This document shows positions 1 to 9,231 of a stretch of DNA of 64,000 bases, piece after piece; the stretch's first letter is position 1; each line of letters starts with the position of its first letter. Position numbers and translations under genes: made by a program. This stretch comes from Shewanella sp. KX20019. GTDB taxonomy: Bacteria; Pseudomonadota; Gammaproteobacteria; Enterobacterales; Shewanellaceae. The stretch lies in contig NZ_CP068437.1 of NCBI RefSeq assembly GCF_016757755.1, positions 186,001 through 250,000 of the forward strand, written 5' to 3'. The notes under the pieces are model-generated. The model was not told the DNA's origin and made no database searches. It saw nothing but the letters and a program-made list of their open reading frames with translations.

Positions 1-69
1 ATATTGGCCATAATCACAGTTCTCCCCAATAATTGCGATTCAAATCGATCGCTTATTGGGGGAGTGAAT

Positions 70-219
70 ATGAATAAAGGGTTAATCTTATTGTTTTGTT
101 CAATGTTCATTCTGGCTTCATTGATGACATCGGGACTCACTCGCTCGCTAATCGATCTGCTCGCTTTTTGCGGTTTGCTTTGGACTGTATTACGCCGTAA
201 TAAAGTGGCTGCCGAATAG
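70..219 (+). CDS. small hydrophobic membrane protein (49 aa)
   Basis: I do not recognise this protein. Translation from the ATG at 70 gives 49 residues with a hydrophobic stretch at about 4-22 and a second at about 27-41, ending in a basic tail (LRRNK), which suggests one or two inner-membrane helices with a cytoplasmic C-terminus. The start is chosen because a purine-rich GGGGGAG lies 5-8 bases upstream. An upstream in-frame codon near position 4 has no ribosome-binding site. It converges on the YeiH-like gene, whose stop lies only 2 bases away. No function can be assigned. Confidence 0.5.
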   Translation: MNKGLILLFCSMFILASLMTSGLTRSLIDLLAFCGLLWTVLRRNKVAAE

Positions 220-221
220 GG

Positions 222-1169
222 TCACTGCGTTTGGGTATATAGCAAAATATAAGCTAATGAGCTTGAGCCAATTACTAACCACAATAACACACCTAACACT
301 AGCGGCTTAGCCCCGGTCGCTTTCATTTTTTGCACTGTAATTCCCGCGCCAATTAAGAACAAGCACACCACTAATACGCGTTTTGATGCCTCAAAAACTA
401 ATTGATAGACAGGTTCTCCGACTGGCAGCCAGTGAGCGATTACAATCGTTAAGCAGTAGAAAAAGATGAAGTAGGGGATAGTTATTTTTTTGCTGTCACC
501 GCTAAAAAGCATCGAGCTTATTAGCGCAATGGGAATGATCCATAATGCTCTGGCTAACTTAATCGTAGTGGCGGTAGTCAGCGCTTCACTGCCATAAGCT
601 GATGCTGCACCAACAACCGAAGAGGTATCATGGATAGCTATCGCACTCCATACGCCAAAGTCATGTTGAGACATTGACAGTGCATGGCCTATTGCAGGGA
701 ATAGAAATAAAGCCACCGAGTTAAGAATAAACACCGTCGCCAGCGCCACAGCCGCTTGTTCGCTATTGGCTCTAATGGCTGGGGCAACTGCAGCAATAGC
801 ACTACCACCACAAATAGCGGTACCAGCAGCGATTAGGTGACCTGTTTTAGCATCAAACTTAAGTGCACGGGTTAAGGCAAAACCAAGCAGCAGGGTGACA
901 ATGATAGAGCCGATAATTAATGGAAAATTCTCCAAGCTAACAGCGATTGCGGTATCTAGATGAATACCGAAACCTAGACCAACGATAGAGTAGGCCAGCA
1001 ACTTTTTAGTTAACTTGGCTAATGGGATTTGACTGGGCACCCAGCCAATACTCGCGAGGGTAAACCCAAGAATTAGTGCGATTGGCGATGAGATAACTGG
1101 CAGTAAGCAGAGCAAGGCAATGATGACGAAAAGTGCTGTTTGTTTACGATCTTGTGGCTGTATTGTCAT
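222..1169 (-). CDS. yeiH: YeiH/UPF0324 family putative sulfate exporter
   Basis: The 315-residue polytopic inner-membrane protein has about ten hydrophobic segments. It matches the YeiH family (Pfam Cons_hypoth698) in length and in landmarks such as the ATAICGGSAIAAVAPAI segment around residues 116-132 and the IAIHDTSSVVGAA segment around 176-188. Family members are annotated as putative sulfate or sulfonate exporters, but the substrate is poorly established. The gene stands alone. It is convergent with the small gene at 70-219, and no LysR regulator is adjacent as in enterobacteria. Start is the ATG at 1169; its Shine-Dalgarno is weak. Confidence 0.8.
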   Translation of the reverse strand: MTIQPQDRKQTALFVIIALLCLLPVISSPIALILGFTLASIGWVPSQIPLAKLTKKLLAYSIVGLGFGIHLDTAIAVSLENFPLIIGSIIVTLLLGFALTRALKFDAKTGHLIAAGTAICGGSAIAAVAPAIRANSEQAAVALATVFILNSVALFLFPAIGHALSMSQHDFGVWSAIAIHDTSSVVGAASAYGSEALTTATTIKLARALWIIPIALISSMLFSGDSKKITIPYFIFFYCLTIVIAHWLPVGEPVYQLVFEASKRVLVVCLFLIGAGITVQKMKATGAKPLVLGVLLWLVIGSSSLAYILLYTQTQ

Positions 1170-1595
1170 GTCTGTGCGCGATGCTATTTAGCGGTAAATA
1201 AGCTGCTGATTATAGCGTTAGATTATCTTTAGATAAATTAAATACTACTGACTGTTACCTTCAATAAAATTGATTTACTCATCGGGAGGCGTTAACAGGT
1301 AGCTTTAGAGGCACTCTTCCCCCCACACAGCCTTATCATCTTTTCCTTAATGAAATTGACCCAATATTGGCAAGTTAAATTTAACAAGAAGATTCATTAG
1401 TGAATAGATGGCGCTTATGTCTCATTTCTACTATATGTCGCGATAAACTTTCAATCATTTACATTGCTTGACTGAAGATTACTTTGTTTTCACAGAGAAT
1501 GAACATTATTAACAGGATGTGTAATAGCCGACATTATTAGAGATACCTAGCTGTTGTGTCTTCCCCGCAGTAGCGTACCTACAAGGTTTTATTAA
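1170..1595. other. intergenic region with no recognisable gene
   Basis: This 426-base AT-rich stretch lies between the divergent yeiH-like gene and the lipoprotein gene at 1596. It must hold both promoters. I see no strong palindrome, terminator, tRNA or open frame with a ribosome-binding site. Confidence 0.5.
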
Positions 1596-1904
1596 GTGTT
1601 TAAAATCATAGCAGTTTGTATATGTTGCCTTTTAACTGGTTGTAGTTTTTTTGGAGGTAAATATGGTGTCAATGAGCAGCAGTTATACCACCGAGTTAAT
1701 CAAGCCTACGACTTCGAAGTGACCCATTGTGACAGCTTTGCGATGGCTCGAGGCGAAGGTCGGGGGGAGTTTGCGCTGCGAGACGCCAAAAACCAAGCGA
1801 TGAAGTATGCTGAAACACTTAATGGTACCCACATTGTTTGGCTCCATATTGATGAAGGTGAAGTGGTAAAAGTCGTTGCTGTTATTTATAAGTGCCAGCA
1901 GTAA
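1596..1904 (+). CDS. small lipoprotein, DUF4156/YjeI-like
   Basis: The 102-residue protein begins with a lipoprotein signal peptide ending LLTGC (lipid-bearing Cys16), followed by Ser and Phe, so outer-membrane retention is expected. The body, with a Cys-Asp pair near 45, a GEGRGEFALRDAKNQA stretch, an NGTHIVW strand and a C-terminal VIYKC, resembles the DUF4156 (YjeI) family and more loosely RcsF, where paired cysteines form disulfides. The start is GTG at 1596 with AAGG about 10 bases upstream. Function unknown. The neighbours give no clue. Confidence 0.6.
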   Translation: MFKIIAVCICCLLTGCSFFGGKYGVNEQQLYHRVNQAYDFEVTHCDSFAMARGEGRGEFALRDAKNQAMKYAETLNGTHIVWLHIDEGEVVKVVAVIYKCQQ

Positions 1905-1915
1905 TATTCACAAGC

Positions 1916-1942
1916 TACAGCCATACAGCCATACAGCCATAT
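1916..1942. repeat. short tandem repeat (ACAGCCAT x3)
   Basis: Three consecutive copies of ACAGCCAT follow the lipoprotein stop codon. No hairpin or reading frame is associated with them. It is a minor microsatellite-like feature. Confidence 0.6.
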
Positions 1943-2095
1943 AACTGATATCAGTACAAACTTTCCGCTTAAAACTTCTATATCGCTTGCCATACACTTT
2001 TTGCTTACAGTAGCTTTCATCATTATGGCTACATAAATAGTACTGTAAAGAATAAAATTTTCACAAAAAATTGAAGTGGATCTCAATTTCTTGAA

Positions 2096-2110
2096 TGAGA
2101 ATCAATATCA
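2096..2110 (+). promoter_or_regulatory. predicted Fur box upstream of the TonB-dependent receptor
   Basis: TGAGAATCAATATCA matches the 15-base Fur core TGATAATNATTATCA at 13 of 14 informative-plus-spacer positions tolerant of two mismatches, one in each half-site. A further half-site, TGATAAT, occurs at 2151-2157. It lies about 65-80 bases upstream of the receptor start, a normal place for a Fur operator. The inference is that the receptor/protease/TonB run is repressed by iron-loaded Fur. Confidence 0.65.
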
Positions 2111-2173
2111 TTTGCGTTATCATCTTGGTGAGAGAATAATCCGTGCCAAATGATAATAACCAACATTAGGTGA

Positions 2174-4615
2174 ATGATGAAATCCACTATACTCCCCTCT
2201 CTTTTAGCCGCCAGTATCGGTTTGGCGCTTTATGGTCCACAAGCCGTTGCAAACGATGTTTTGCCCGTACTGGCTGAAACCGAAACTCAATCAGTCGATC
2301 AAGCGGATGGCTTGTTGATTGAACGTGAGCAGATAAAAGCAAAACCGGTTAACAACAGTAGTCTGTCACAGCTATTAAAAACGCAGCCCGGCATTGCGAT
2401 TAACGACGCGACGGGATCGGTGCGTGGCGGAGATCTAGCGCCAGAAGAGATTTCATTGGCTAACGCCCGTCCGCATCAAACTAACTACATGATTGGTGGG
2501 GTCACCACCAACAACATTTCAACCTTTGGCGCTAATGACACCGCAGGCGGTTTAGGTGGCCATACTTCAGGTTACTTCTTCGATACAGAGCTTTTGGAGT
2601 CGGTTGAGGTGATGGACCGTAATGTGGGTGCTGAGTACGGCAGCTTTACCGGCGGTATTATCAATGCGGAGCTACGCAAACCTACCGACGAATTCACTGC
2701 AGAATACTCTTTTAAGATGACTGATAGTGACTGGAACAGTGATCCGACGTTAGATGAAGACAACGGCGATCTTGAAGCGCCAGTCTGGGGAGATGGCCGT
2801 TATCAGGATCAATATCAAAAGCGTTTCCATAACTTGTTTGTTGGTGGCGCCATCAATGAAAACCACAAGCTTGGCATTGGCATCAGCTTACAAGAATCCG
2901 ACATTCCGCTGATCTACAACGGCGAGCGTAAAGATCAAGGTCAAACTAACACCAATGTGTTTATAAACCACCTAGCTACGCTCGGTGCTTGGGAGATGAG
3001 CAATGAGCTGCGCTTCTCTGAGTTCACAGATAAGCGCTTTTTGAATGACACCTTCACTGATGAAACGGATGAGTTCAGTGACTACGAAAATAGCAGTTCA
3101 GGAATTGGCTATACCTTAAAGCTAGACCGCGAGTTTGCTGCCGGGATGTGGCGCAATACCGTGGCGTTTGATCAGCTCAAAAATGAACGTAGTGCTGATG
3201 TAAATTATTTCAAGACCCACTTTGATTACCGCACTGGCTTCGATATGGGTTCAGAAGGATCCTACGGTAATTTAGATGAGACCCAAAACAGCAGTAAATT
3301 AAAGTCAGTGTTTGACTTTAATGCCCTGTATACGGGGGCTATTCGTCATCAAGTGAGCATGGGTGTTGATGTAACACTGCACTCCGCTGAGGGCACCTAC
3401 CAAGAAGATTTTCATACCTTTACCCAATACAGCAACGCCGATGGCACCGTAGAGCTAGACTCGTGGACCACGACTGTTGCGGGTGACTACAAAGCCGATG
3501 CTAATCAGTATGCATTATTTGCTACTGACACTATTGAGTGGAATAAGCTGACGGTAAACTTAGGCCTTCGTGCTGAGCACATGGAGCTATTTGACCAAAC
3601 GGTATTGGCACCTCGTATAAGTAGCAGCTGGGATTTTGAAACAGATAATACCAACCGGCTAACTGTTGGTGCATCGCGTTACTACAGCGGTAGCTTATTG
3701 GGCTGGGCGCTAAGTGCTGAAAAACGTGCCTTGCAAACTAATCGCCAAGACTGTGTTGCTGTGAGTGATGGTAATAACGTTAGCTTAGACCCAAATGATT
3801 ACAGCTGTGAGTCGACAAAGCAGTATCAAGCCACCGACCTGAATCAGGCTGACACGCCTTATTCAGACGAAATTAGCCTTAATTACGATCTTCAGTTTGG
3901 CAATGTTGTGATGAATGCGGGTTACCTGTATCGACAGCAACGCGATGGCTTATCTTCCATCTACAACAGTGAGCTTGGCTATGACGAGCTGCACAACAAC
4001 ATGGAAAGCGATAGCAACATCTATTCACTGCGATTCAGCAATGCGGATGATTACTCATTCCTTGGTGGCAAGCTCGGTGGCTACCTAGATCTTGGCTATG
4101 TCGATGCTAAAGGCTCTGGCAGTACCAGTTCGGTCTATGACTCCCAAAACGATCTCAATGGTGGCTCGAGCACTGAATGGGTGATGCTGGACGGCGAGTT
4201 GATGCGCCGCACCGAAATGGAGGCCGGAAGTTATAACAGTGACTTCACTGCAGGATTGGCCATTAATGCCAATTGGGAGCAGTACGGCGTGATGTGGAGC
4301 AACTTCATTAATTACGAAAGTGGTCGCAACCTGACGCTGTTCCAGAGGCAAGAATCCCACGAGATCGACGGAGAGATGACGGGGGTCGCAGTGATGTCCA
4401 GCGCTGAAATGGAAAGCCTTGTCACTTGGGACACCAAAGTGAGCTGGACGCCAACCATGGCAGACGAGCGATTCACCTTGAGTGTCAGCGTGACCAACTT
4501 GCTCGATAAGCAAGTGAAGATCTCCACCTCGGGAATTGAGGATAACAGCAAGTTCACCGATGACTACTACAACCAAGGCCGTCAGGTGTGGTTGAGCGTA
4601 AGCGCGCGTTTGTAA
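2174..4615 (+). CDS. TonB-dependent outer-membrane receptor (YddB/FusA-like context)
   Basis: The 813-residue protein has a signal peptide ending near ANA, a plug domain at about residues 45-170 (NSSLSQLLKTQPGIAIND, then VEVMDRNVGAEYGSFTGGII) and a long alternating aromatic/polar region typical of a 22-strand barrel. Two cysteines in a region near residue 525-540 could form a disulfide in a surface loop. A Fur box lies upstream. The next gene encodes an M16 protease lipoprotein and the third a YddA-like transporter, the same trio as E. coli yddA-yddB-pqqL. The substrate is inferred to be a protein or peptide carrying iron, but nothing in the sequence identifies it. Tandem ATGs open the frame, with AGGTG just upstream. 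Confidence 0.88.
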   Translation: MMKSTILPSLLAASIGLALYGPQAVANDVLPVLAETETQSVDQADGLLIEREQIKAKPVNNSSLSQLLKTQPGIAINDATGSVRGGDLAPEEISLANARPHQTNYMIGGVTTNNISTFGANDTAGGLGGHTSGYFFDTELLESVEVMDRNVGAEYGSFTGGIINAELRKPTDEFTAEYSFKMTDSDWNSDPTLDEDNGDLEAPVWGDGRYQDQYQKRFHNLFVGGAINENHKLGIGISLQESDIPLIYNGERKDQGQTNTNVFINHLATLGAWEMSNELRFSEFTDKRFLNDTFTDETDEFSDYENSSSGIGYTLKLDREFAAGMWRNTVAFDQLKNERSADVNYFKTHFDYRTGFDMGSEGSYGNLDETQNSSKLKSVFDFNALYTGAIRHQVSMGVDVTLHSAEGTYQEDFHTFTQYSNADGTVELDSWTTTVAGDYKADANQYALFATDTIEWNKLTVNLGLRAEHMELFDQTVLAPRISSSWDFETDNTNRLTVGASRYYSGSLLGWALSAEKRALQTNRQDCVAVSDGNNVSLDPNDYSCESTKQYQATDLNQADTPYSDEISLNYDLQFGNVVMNAGYLYRQQRDGLSSIYNSELGYDELHNNMESDSNIYSLRFSNADDYSFLGGKLGGYLDLGYVDAKGSGSTSSVYDSQNDLNGGSSTEWVMLDGELMRRTEMEAGSYNSDFTAGLAINANWEQYGVMWSNFINYESGRNLTLFQRQESHEIDGEMTGVAVMSSAEMESLVTWDTKVSWTPTMADERFTLSVSVTNLLDKQVKISTSGIEDNSKFTDDYYNQGRQVWLSVSARL

Positions 4616-4695
4616 TCGCATCAAAATTTCCCTGTTTGACAGCGGTGAGGCTAGCTCCCTTGTCGCTGCTTCTTTTATCCATTATTAAGGTTTTT

Positions 4696-7518
4696 ATGAA
4701 TAAGCTTCCTCTTAGTGTGCTAATCGCCACCGCTCTTCTAGCTGGCTGCAGTAATGCTCAGTTGCCTGTGGCGACCGACACCCCTGTTGCGGCATTAGCG
4801 TCTCAATCTGCGCCGTTACCACTGCGCAGTGATATACAGCAGGGCACCCTCGCCAACGGCATGCAATATATCGTGCTACCCAACGCCGAACCGGCAGATC
4901 GCGTTTCCCTACAGCTAATTGTCCACGCTGGATCGTTAGTTGAAGCCGATGATCAAAAAGGTATCGCCCATCTGGTTGAACACATGGCCTTCAACGGTAC
5001 TGAAAAGTTCCCAGCAAACGGCATCATCGAGCATCAAGAATCACTGGGGATGGTATTTGGTCGTGACGTCAATGCCATGACCGAGTATTACACCACCTCG
5101 TATTATCTGCACTTGCCCAATAACAGCGAACAGATGATGGATGAAGCATTTACTATGTTCTCTGAGCAAATCAGTGCGCTAACGTTTGACCCTGCCGAAC
5201 TGGAAAAAGAACGTCCTGTTGTTGAAGAGGAATGGCGTCGTGGCCTGAATATGATGGCGCGCCTAGGTACCGCAAACCGTCAGATCACGCTTGAAGGTAG
5301 TCGTTTTGGCGAACGGGACCCCATTGGCGATATGGATCTAGTGCGCAACGTCGACGCTGAGCGCATCGAGGCATTCTATCAAGACTGGTACCACCCTAAT
5401 AACATGACGATGTTGGTAGTCGGTAGTATTGATAAATCGCAGGTTGAAGCTCTACTAAATAAACACTTTGCCGCCATGCCAGCCAAAACCTTACCAGCTC
5501 GCCCTGATCTGACTGTGCCACTGACACAAAAGTTGCAATTCAAAACCATTGAAGATGCCGAGATCACCACCGAAGTGTTGTCGCTGAACCTGCGTGCACA
5601 GCAAGCAGAGGTATTTACCGAAGCGGATCTAAAAGCGGAACTGCAAAACAGTTTAGCCATGATGATGTTCGATAACCGTTTACGGGTGCAATATCAGACC
5701 GAAACAGACTATGTGAGCCGTATGGTAGCCAGTGCCATGCCGTTAGCCACTGATTACAGTAATGACCGCGTGATGGCGATCCTCAAGGATGGCAATTACT
5801 TAAAGGGAATGGAGGAGTTATTTACTGAAGTCAGTCGCTACGCCACTCATGGATTTAGCCAGCGCGACTTAGACACCGCCCGCAAGGAGTTATCGAGTCG
5901 TTATCGTACCATGGCAGATGGCCAGAAAGGGGCGAAGAACAGCCGTCAGATGATGGCTATATTCAACAAGATCCGTATGCAAAAACCACTAGTGCATATG
6001 AGTGATTATAATGCCGTTGCTCAGCGCGTACTGGCCGAACTTAGCATCGAAGAGATCAATAAACACTTCACTCAAACGATGAATCAGCGTGCGCCACTGG
6101 TGATTGCCCAGATCAATAAAGATAATGCTGTCGCCCAACCTAGCATTGAGCAGGTTGAACAGTTATGGCTGCATACTCTTGCAAATCCACCTGCGGCACT
6201 TACGCAGCAAGCGGTTCCCAAGAGCCTGTTTGACAAGATCCCCGCCCCAGCTGAAGTCGTCGACAGGCAAACCTTCGGTAACGTAATCAAGTGGACTTTG
6301 GCCAACGGCGCACAAGTTTGGTATCAGTACAGCGATGAGTCGGTCAATCAAGTACAGCTGCAATGGCAAGGTTTTGGCGGCACTATGCAATTGCCACAAT
6401 CTGAGCGTCGTGCGGCGACTTTGGCTGCTCGCAACTTGCGCTCGTTTGGCTACGGTGGTTTTAATTCAGAAGCGCTATCGACATTAAATGCTGAACACAA
6501 TATGCGTCAGATCACTTATGTTCAGTTGGATCGCCAAGGCGTGTTTGGCAGTGCTGAACAGGACTCTGTTGAGGCGTGGTTGCAAAACCTGAATCTAATG
6601 TTAACCGCCCCCCAAGTCGACAGCACCATTTGGCAAGCGAAACGAACCTTTCTCGCACGTAATATCGAGCGCCGTAAAGATAGTCCGTCGAGCAATTTCA
6701 ATAAGCAAATTGACCTATTACGTTACGTCAATACGCCGTCAAAACAACCGCTAAGCGCGGCAGAACTGCGTAGCATTACCTCGGAGCAACTATTGAGCGC
6801 CTATAAGGGGGTGTTCGGCACCGCTGCAGGGCACCAACTCGTGGTTATTGGTGATATTGAGGCTGAGCGCGTGCTTGATTTAGCCAGCCGCTACCTAGGT
6901 GCATTGCCAGCGGGAGAGGCCCACAGTGAACCGAAATTGCCGCCGCTTATCTCAGGTCGCCATCAGGTACTCATTGAAGCCGGAGAAGAGCCGCAAGGGA
7001 TCACTAGCGTATTGTTTAATGTTGACTACCCCTACAGCAAAGAAGCGGAGTATCAGGCTTATCTGTTAACTCGGGTCGTGTCGCTGCGGATGCGTGAGCA
7101 ACTGCGCGAAAAAGCCGGTGGGGTCTACAGCCCACGCTTTGGTATCAAGCTAGAACGTGCTCGTCAGCAAGCCTACGGCATGATTAGCTACTCACATCAG
7201 CCAGAGCGCGCCGAAGAACTGAAGCAGATGGCGCTAGCAATCACTAAAGATGTGGCTGCCAATGGTGTGACCCAAAAGGAGGTGGACACCATACGCGAAC
7301 AGATCCTAAGTGGCCTTAAACCGGAAGCGATAAACAATCGACACCGCTATCGTTGGTTGATTGAGATGGCCGCCGAAGATCACTATAGCGATCTGCATGA
7401 AAACTACCTGAAGTGGTTGAACAAGGTCACGCCAGCAGACTTGCAGCCTATGGCGACTGTTGTGCTGAATACTGACAACATCATCGACGCGCTGTTGCTT
7501 CCAGACAGTAAAAGCTAA
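4696..7518 (+). CDS. pqqL: M16 family zinc protease lipoprotein, PqqL-like
   Basis: The 940-residue protein starts with a lipoprotein signal (LLAGC, Cys18, then Ser-Asn, so probably outer-membrane anchored and periplasm-facing). It carries the inverted zincin motif HLVEH with His92, Glu95 and His96, and a downstream glutamate in VVEEEW (residues 176-180) as third zinc ligand. Two M16 modules fill the rest, the second lacking the motif, as in PqqL and FusC. The start at 4696 follows TTAAGG; an in-frame extension back to 4588 overlaps the receptor gene and would bury the signal peptide. Proteases of this type cut proteins imported through a partner receptor. The gene is 80 bases downstream of the receptor. 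Confidence 0.9.
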   Translation: MNKLPLSVLIATALLAGCSNAQLPVATDTPVAALASQSAPLPLRSDIQQGTLANGMQYIVLPNAEPADRVSLQLIVHAGSLVEADDQKGIAHLVEHMAFNGTEKFPANGIIEHQESLGMVFGRDVNAMTEYYTTSYYLHLPNNSEQMMDEAFTMFSEQISALTFDPAELEKERPVVEEEWRRGLNMMARLGTANRQITLEGSRFGERDPIGDMDLVRNVDAERIEAFYQDWYHPNNMTMLVVGSIDKSQVEALLNKHFAAMPAKTLPARPDLTVPLTQKLQFKTIEDAEITTEVLSLNLRAQQAEVFTEADLKAELQNSLAMMMFDNRLRVQYQTETDYVSRMVASAMPLATDYSNDRVMAILKDGNYLKGMEELFTEVSRYATHGFSQRDLDTARKELSSRYRTMADGQKGAKNSRQMMAIFNKIRMQKPLVHMSDYNAVAQRVLAELSIEEINKHFTQTMNQRAPLVIAQINKDNAVAQPSIEQVEQLWLHTLANPPAALTQQAVPKSLFDKIPAPAEVVDRQTFGNVIKWTLANGAQVWYQYSDESVNQVQLQWQGFGGTMQLPQSERRAATLAARNLRSFGYGGFNSEALSTLNAEHNMRQITYVQLDRQGVFGSAEQDSVEAWLQNLNLMLTAPQVDSTIWQAKRTFLARNIERRKDSPSSNFNKQIDLLRYVNTPSKQPLSAAELRSITSEQLLSAYKGVFGTAAGHQLVVIGDIEAERVLDLASRYLGALPAGEAHSEPKLPPLISGRHQVLIEAGEEPQGITSVLFNVDYPYSKEAEYQAYLLTRVVSLRMREQLREKAGGVYSPRFGIKLERARQQAYGMISYSHQPERAEELKQMALAITKDVAANGVTQKEVDTIREQILSGLKPEAINNRHRYRWLIEMAAEDHYSDLHENYLKWLNKVTPADLQPMATVVLNTDNIIDALLLPDSKS

Positions 7519-7536
7519 CTCAAAGTGTTATAGAGG

Positions 7537-7556
7537 GCTCCGGTCATTACCGGGGC
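7537..7556 (+). promoter_or_regulatory. stem-loop masking the ribosome-binding region of the ABC gene
   Basis: An 8-base-pair stem (one G-U pair) with loop CATT is formed by GCTCCGGT and ACCGGGGC. Its 3' arm holds the only purine-rich run (GGGG) before the next gene. No T-run follows, so it is not a simple terminator. It might limit translation of the ABC gene relative to the protease. Confidence 0.4.
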
Positions 7557-7566
7557 AAATTTGTTT

Positions 7567-9231
7567 ATGGATCTGTTAAAACAGTTTTGGCGTTTAGCTG
7601 CGCCCTACTGGTTCGATAAAGCGAACTGGTTCTCTTGGGTGTTGTTAGGGATGTCAGTCGGTGCAAGCTTAACCATGGTTGAGATCACTGTATGGCTGAA
7701 CGAGTGGAACCGCGAGTTCTACGATGCCTTAGCCGAACTCAAAGTGGATGCTATCTACCCACTGCTGATTGATTTTTGTGGCTTGGTGGCGGTCATAGTG
7801 TTGTTGCTGGTCTATGCCGACTGGTTGTCGCAACTGGTGCAGATCCGCTGGCGTAAATGGATGACCGAACGTCTGCTTGGTCGTTGGTTTGCTAACGGTA
7901 CCTACTACCGTATGACCTTGGGCGAAGAGCCTGATAACCCTGATCAGCGCATTGCAGAAGATGCCCGCTTGCTCACCAGCGACAGCGTTGAGCTGTTTAT
8001 TGGTGCTATCCGTTCGACGGCGGTACTGATCGCCTTTAGTTCGGTGCTGTGGCAGCTTTCGGGTAACCTTTCTATCCCTTGGAATGGCGAGATGATCCAG
8101 GTCGCTGGCTACTTGTTCTGGGTGGCACTGATCTACGCAATTGTAGGCACAGGTATTACTCAGTTGTTCGGCTACAAGTTGCACGGCTTGAACTATCAGC
8201 AGCAAAGCAAAGAAGCTGATTTTCGTGCCAGCTTGCTGCGCAAACGTGATAACGCCGAGCAGATCGCGCTATTTAAAGGCGAGGCAAATGAGTTGCAGCA
8301 GCTTAAACGCAGCTTCACTGGCATCGTCAGCAACTGGGGTTTGTTGATGACCCGGCGTAAAAACTTAGGGCTGGTGGTGAACAGTTATCATCAAACAGCC
8401 AAAATGGTGCCATTGTTCGCCGGTATTCCGGCATTACTCGCCGAGATCATTACTCTGGGCGGGCTATTTCAGGTGCGAATGGCCTTTATGAAGGTGTACT
8501 CAGGTTTTAGCTGGTTTGTACATAGCTATGATGACCTAACTCGTTGGTCGGCAACGGTGGTGCGTATTGGCCAGTTTGTTGAGGCAATGGAAAACCAGCC
8601 ACCACTGCCAGAGCCAAATAAGCAACCACAGCTGGATTGCAAAGACCTTGATCTGTTTACCCCAGAAGGTAAGCAGTTGCTAAACAAAGTAGAGCTAAGC
8701 TTACCCCCGCATTCACAGTTATTAATCTCGGGAGTTAGTGGCTTAGGTAAGTCGACCTTATTACGCACACTAGCGGGGATCTGGCCATTTTATCAAGGTC
8801 AGTTTCAACAAGCTGAAGGCCAGACGATGTTGATGCCGCAAAAGCCCTATTTGCCAGCAGGTACCTTACGTGGTTGCTTGAGTTATCCGAGTGAGCAGTG
8901 CTATCAAGATGCTGAATTAACCCGAGCGTTAGCACTGGTTGGTTTAGACAATTTGATCGATAGTCTTGAACATCAATGTGAATGGCAGCAACGTCTATCC
9001 GGTGGCGAGCAACAGCGGTTGAGTATCGCTCGTGCTTTGCTGGCTAAGCCTGACACCCTGATCTTAGATGAAGCAACCAGCAGCCTAGACCAAGTGGGGG
9101 CTAAGCAGTTACTTGAGATGGTTAAGCAGCAACTGCCACAAACCAGCTTGATGATGGTGTCGCATCAATTAACTCTTAAACCTCTGTTTGAACGTCACCT
9201 TGATCTGGGTCGTTTTGGAGTCACGCAGTGA
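7567..9231 (+). CDS. yddA: YddA/SbmA-BacA-type ABC transporter (fused TMD and ATPase)
   Basis: The roughly 554-residue half-transporter has an SbmA/BacA-like membrane domain (residues 1-340; landmarks LNEWNREFYDAL and RWRKWMTERLL) and an ATPase domain. The ATPase shows Walker A GVSGLGKST, signature LSGGEQQR and Walker B TLILDEATSSLD. E. coli YddA is encoded beside the YddB receptor and PqqL protease. Members of the wider family take up peptides or modified peptides across the inner membrane. Here it probably receives fragments made by the upstream protease. The ATG at 7567 is used; a TTG at 7561 in frame is closer to the GGGG run and cannot be excluded. It overlaps the next gene by 4 bases. 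Confidence 0.85.
   Translation: MDLLKQFWRLAAPYWFDKANWFSWVLLGMSVGASLTMVEITVWLNEWNREFYDALAELKVDAIYPLLIDFCGLVAVIVLLLVYADWLSQLVQIRWRKWMTERLLGRWFANGTYYRMTLGEEPDNPDQRIAEDARLLTSDSVELFIGAIRSTAVLIAFSSVLWQLSGNLSIPWNGEMIQVAGYLFWVALIYAIVGTGITQLFGYKLHGLNYQQQSKEADFRASLLRKRDNAEQIALFKGEANELQQLKRSFTGIVSNWGLLMTRRKNLGLVVNSYHQTAKMVPLFAGIPALLAEIITLGGLFQVRMAFMKVYSGFSWFVHSYDDLTRWSATVVRIGQFVEAMENQPPLPEPNKQPQLDCKDLDLFTPEGKQLLNKVELSLPPHSQLLISGVSGLGKSTLLRTLAGIWPFYQGQFQQAEGQTMLMPQKPYLPAGTLRGCLSYPSEQCYQDAELTRALALVGLDNLIDSLEHQCEWQQRLSGGEQQRLSIARALLAKPDTLILDEATSSLDQVGAKQLLEMVKQQLPQTSLMMVSHQLTLKPLFERHLDLGRFGVTQ

Noticed and set aside
1886..2086. 66-residue frame on the - strand before the receptor
   Set aside because: It runs through a short repeat next to the Fur-box region, with no ribosome-binding site.
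4085..4624. 179-residue frame opposite the receptor gene
   Set aside because: It is a shadow of the TonB-dependent receptor and has biased His/Val content.
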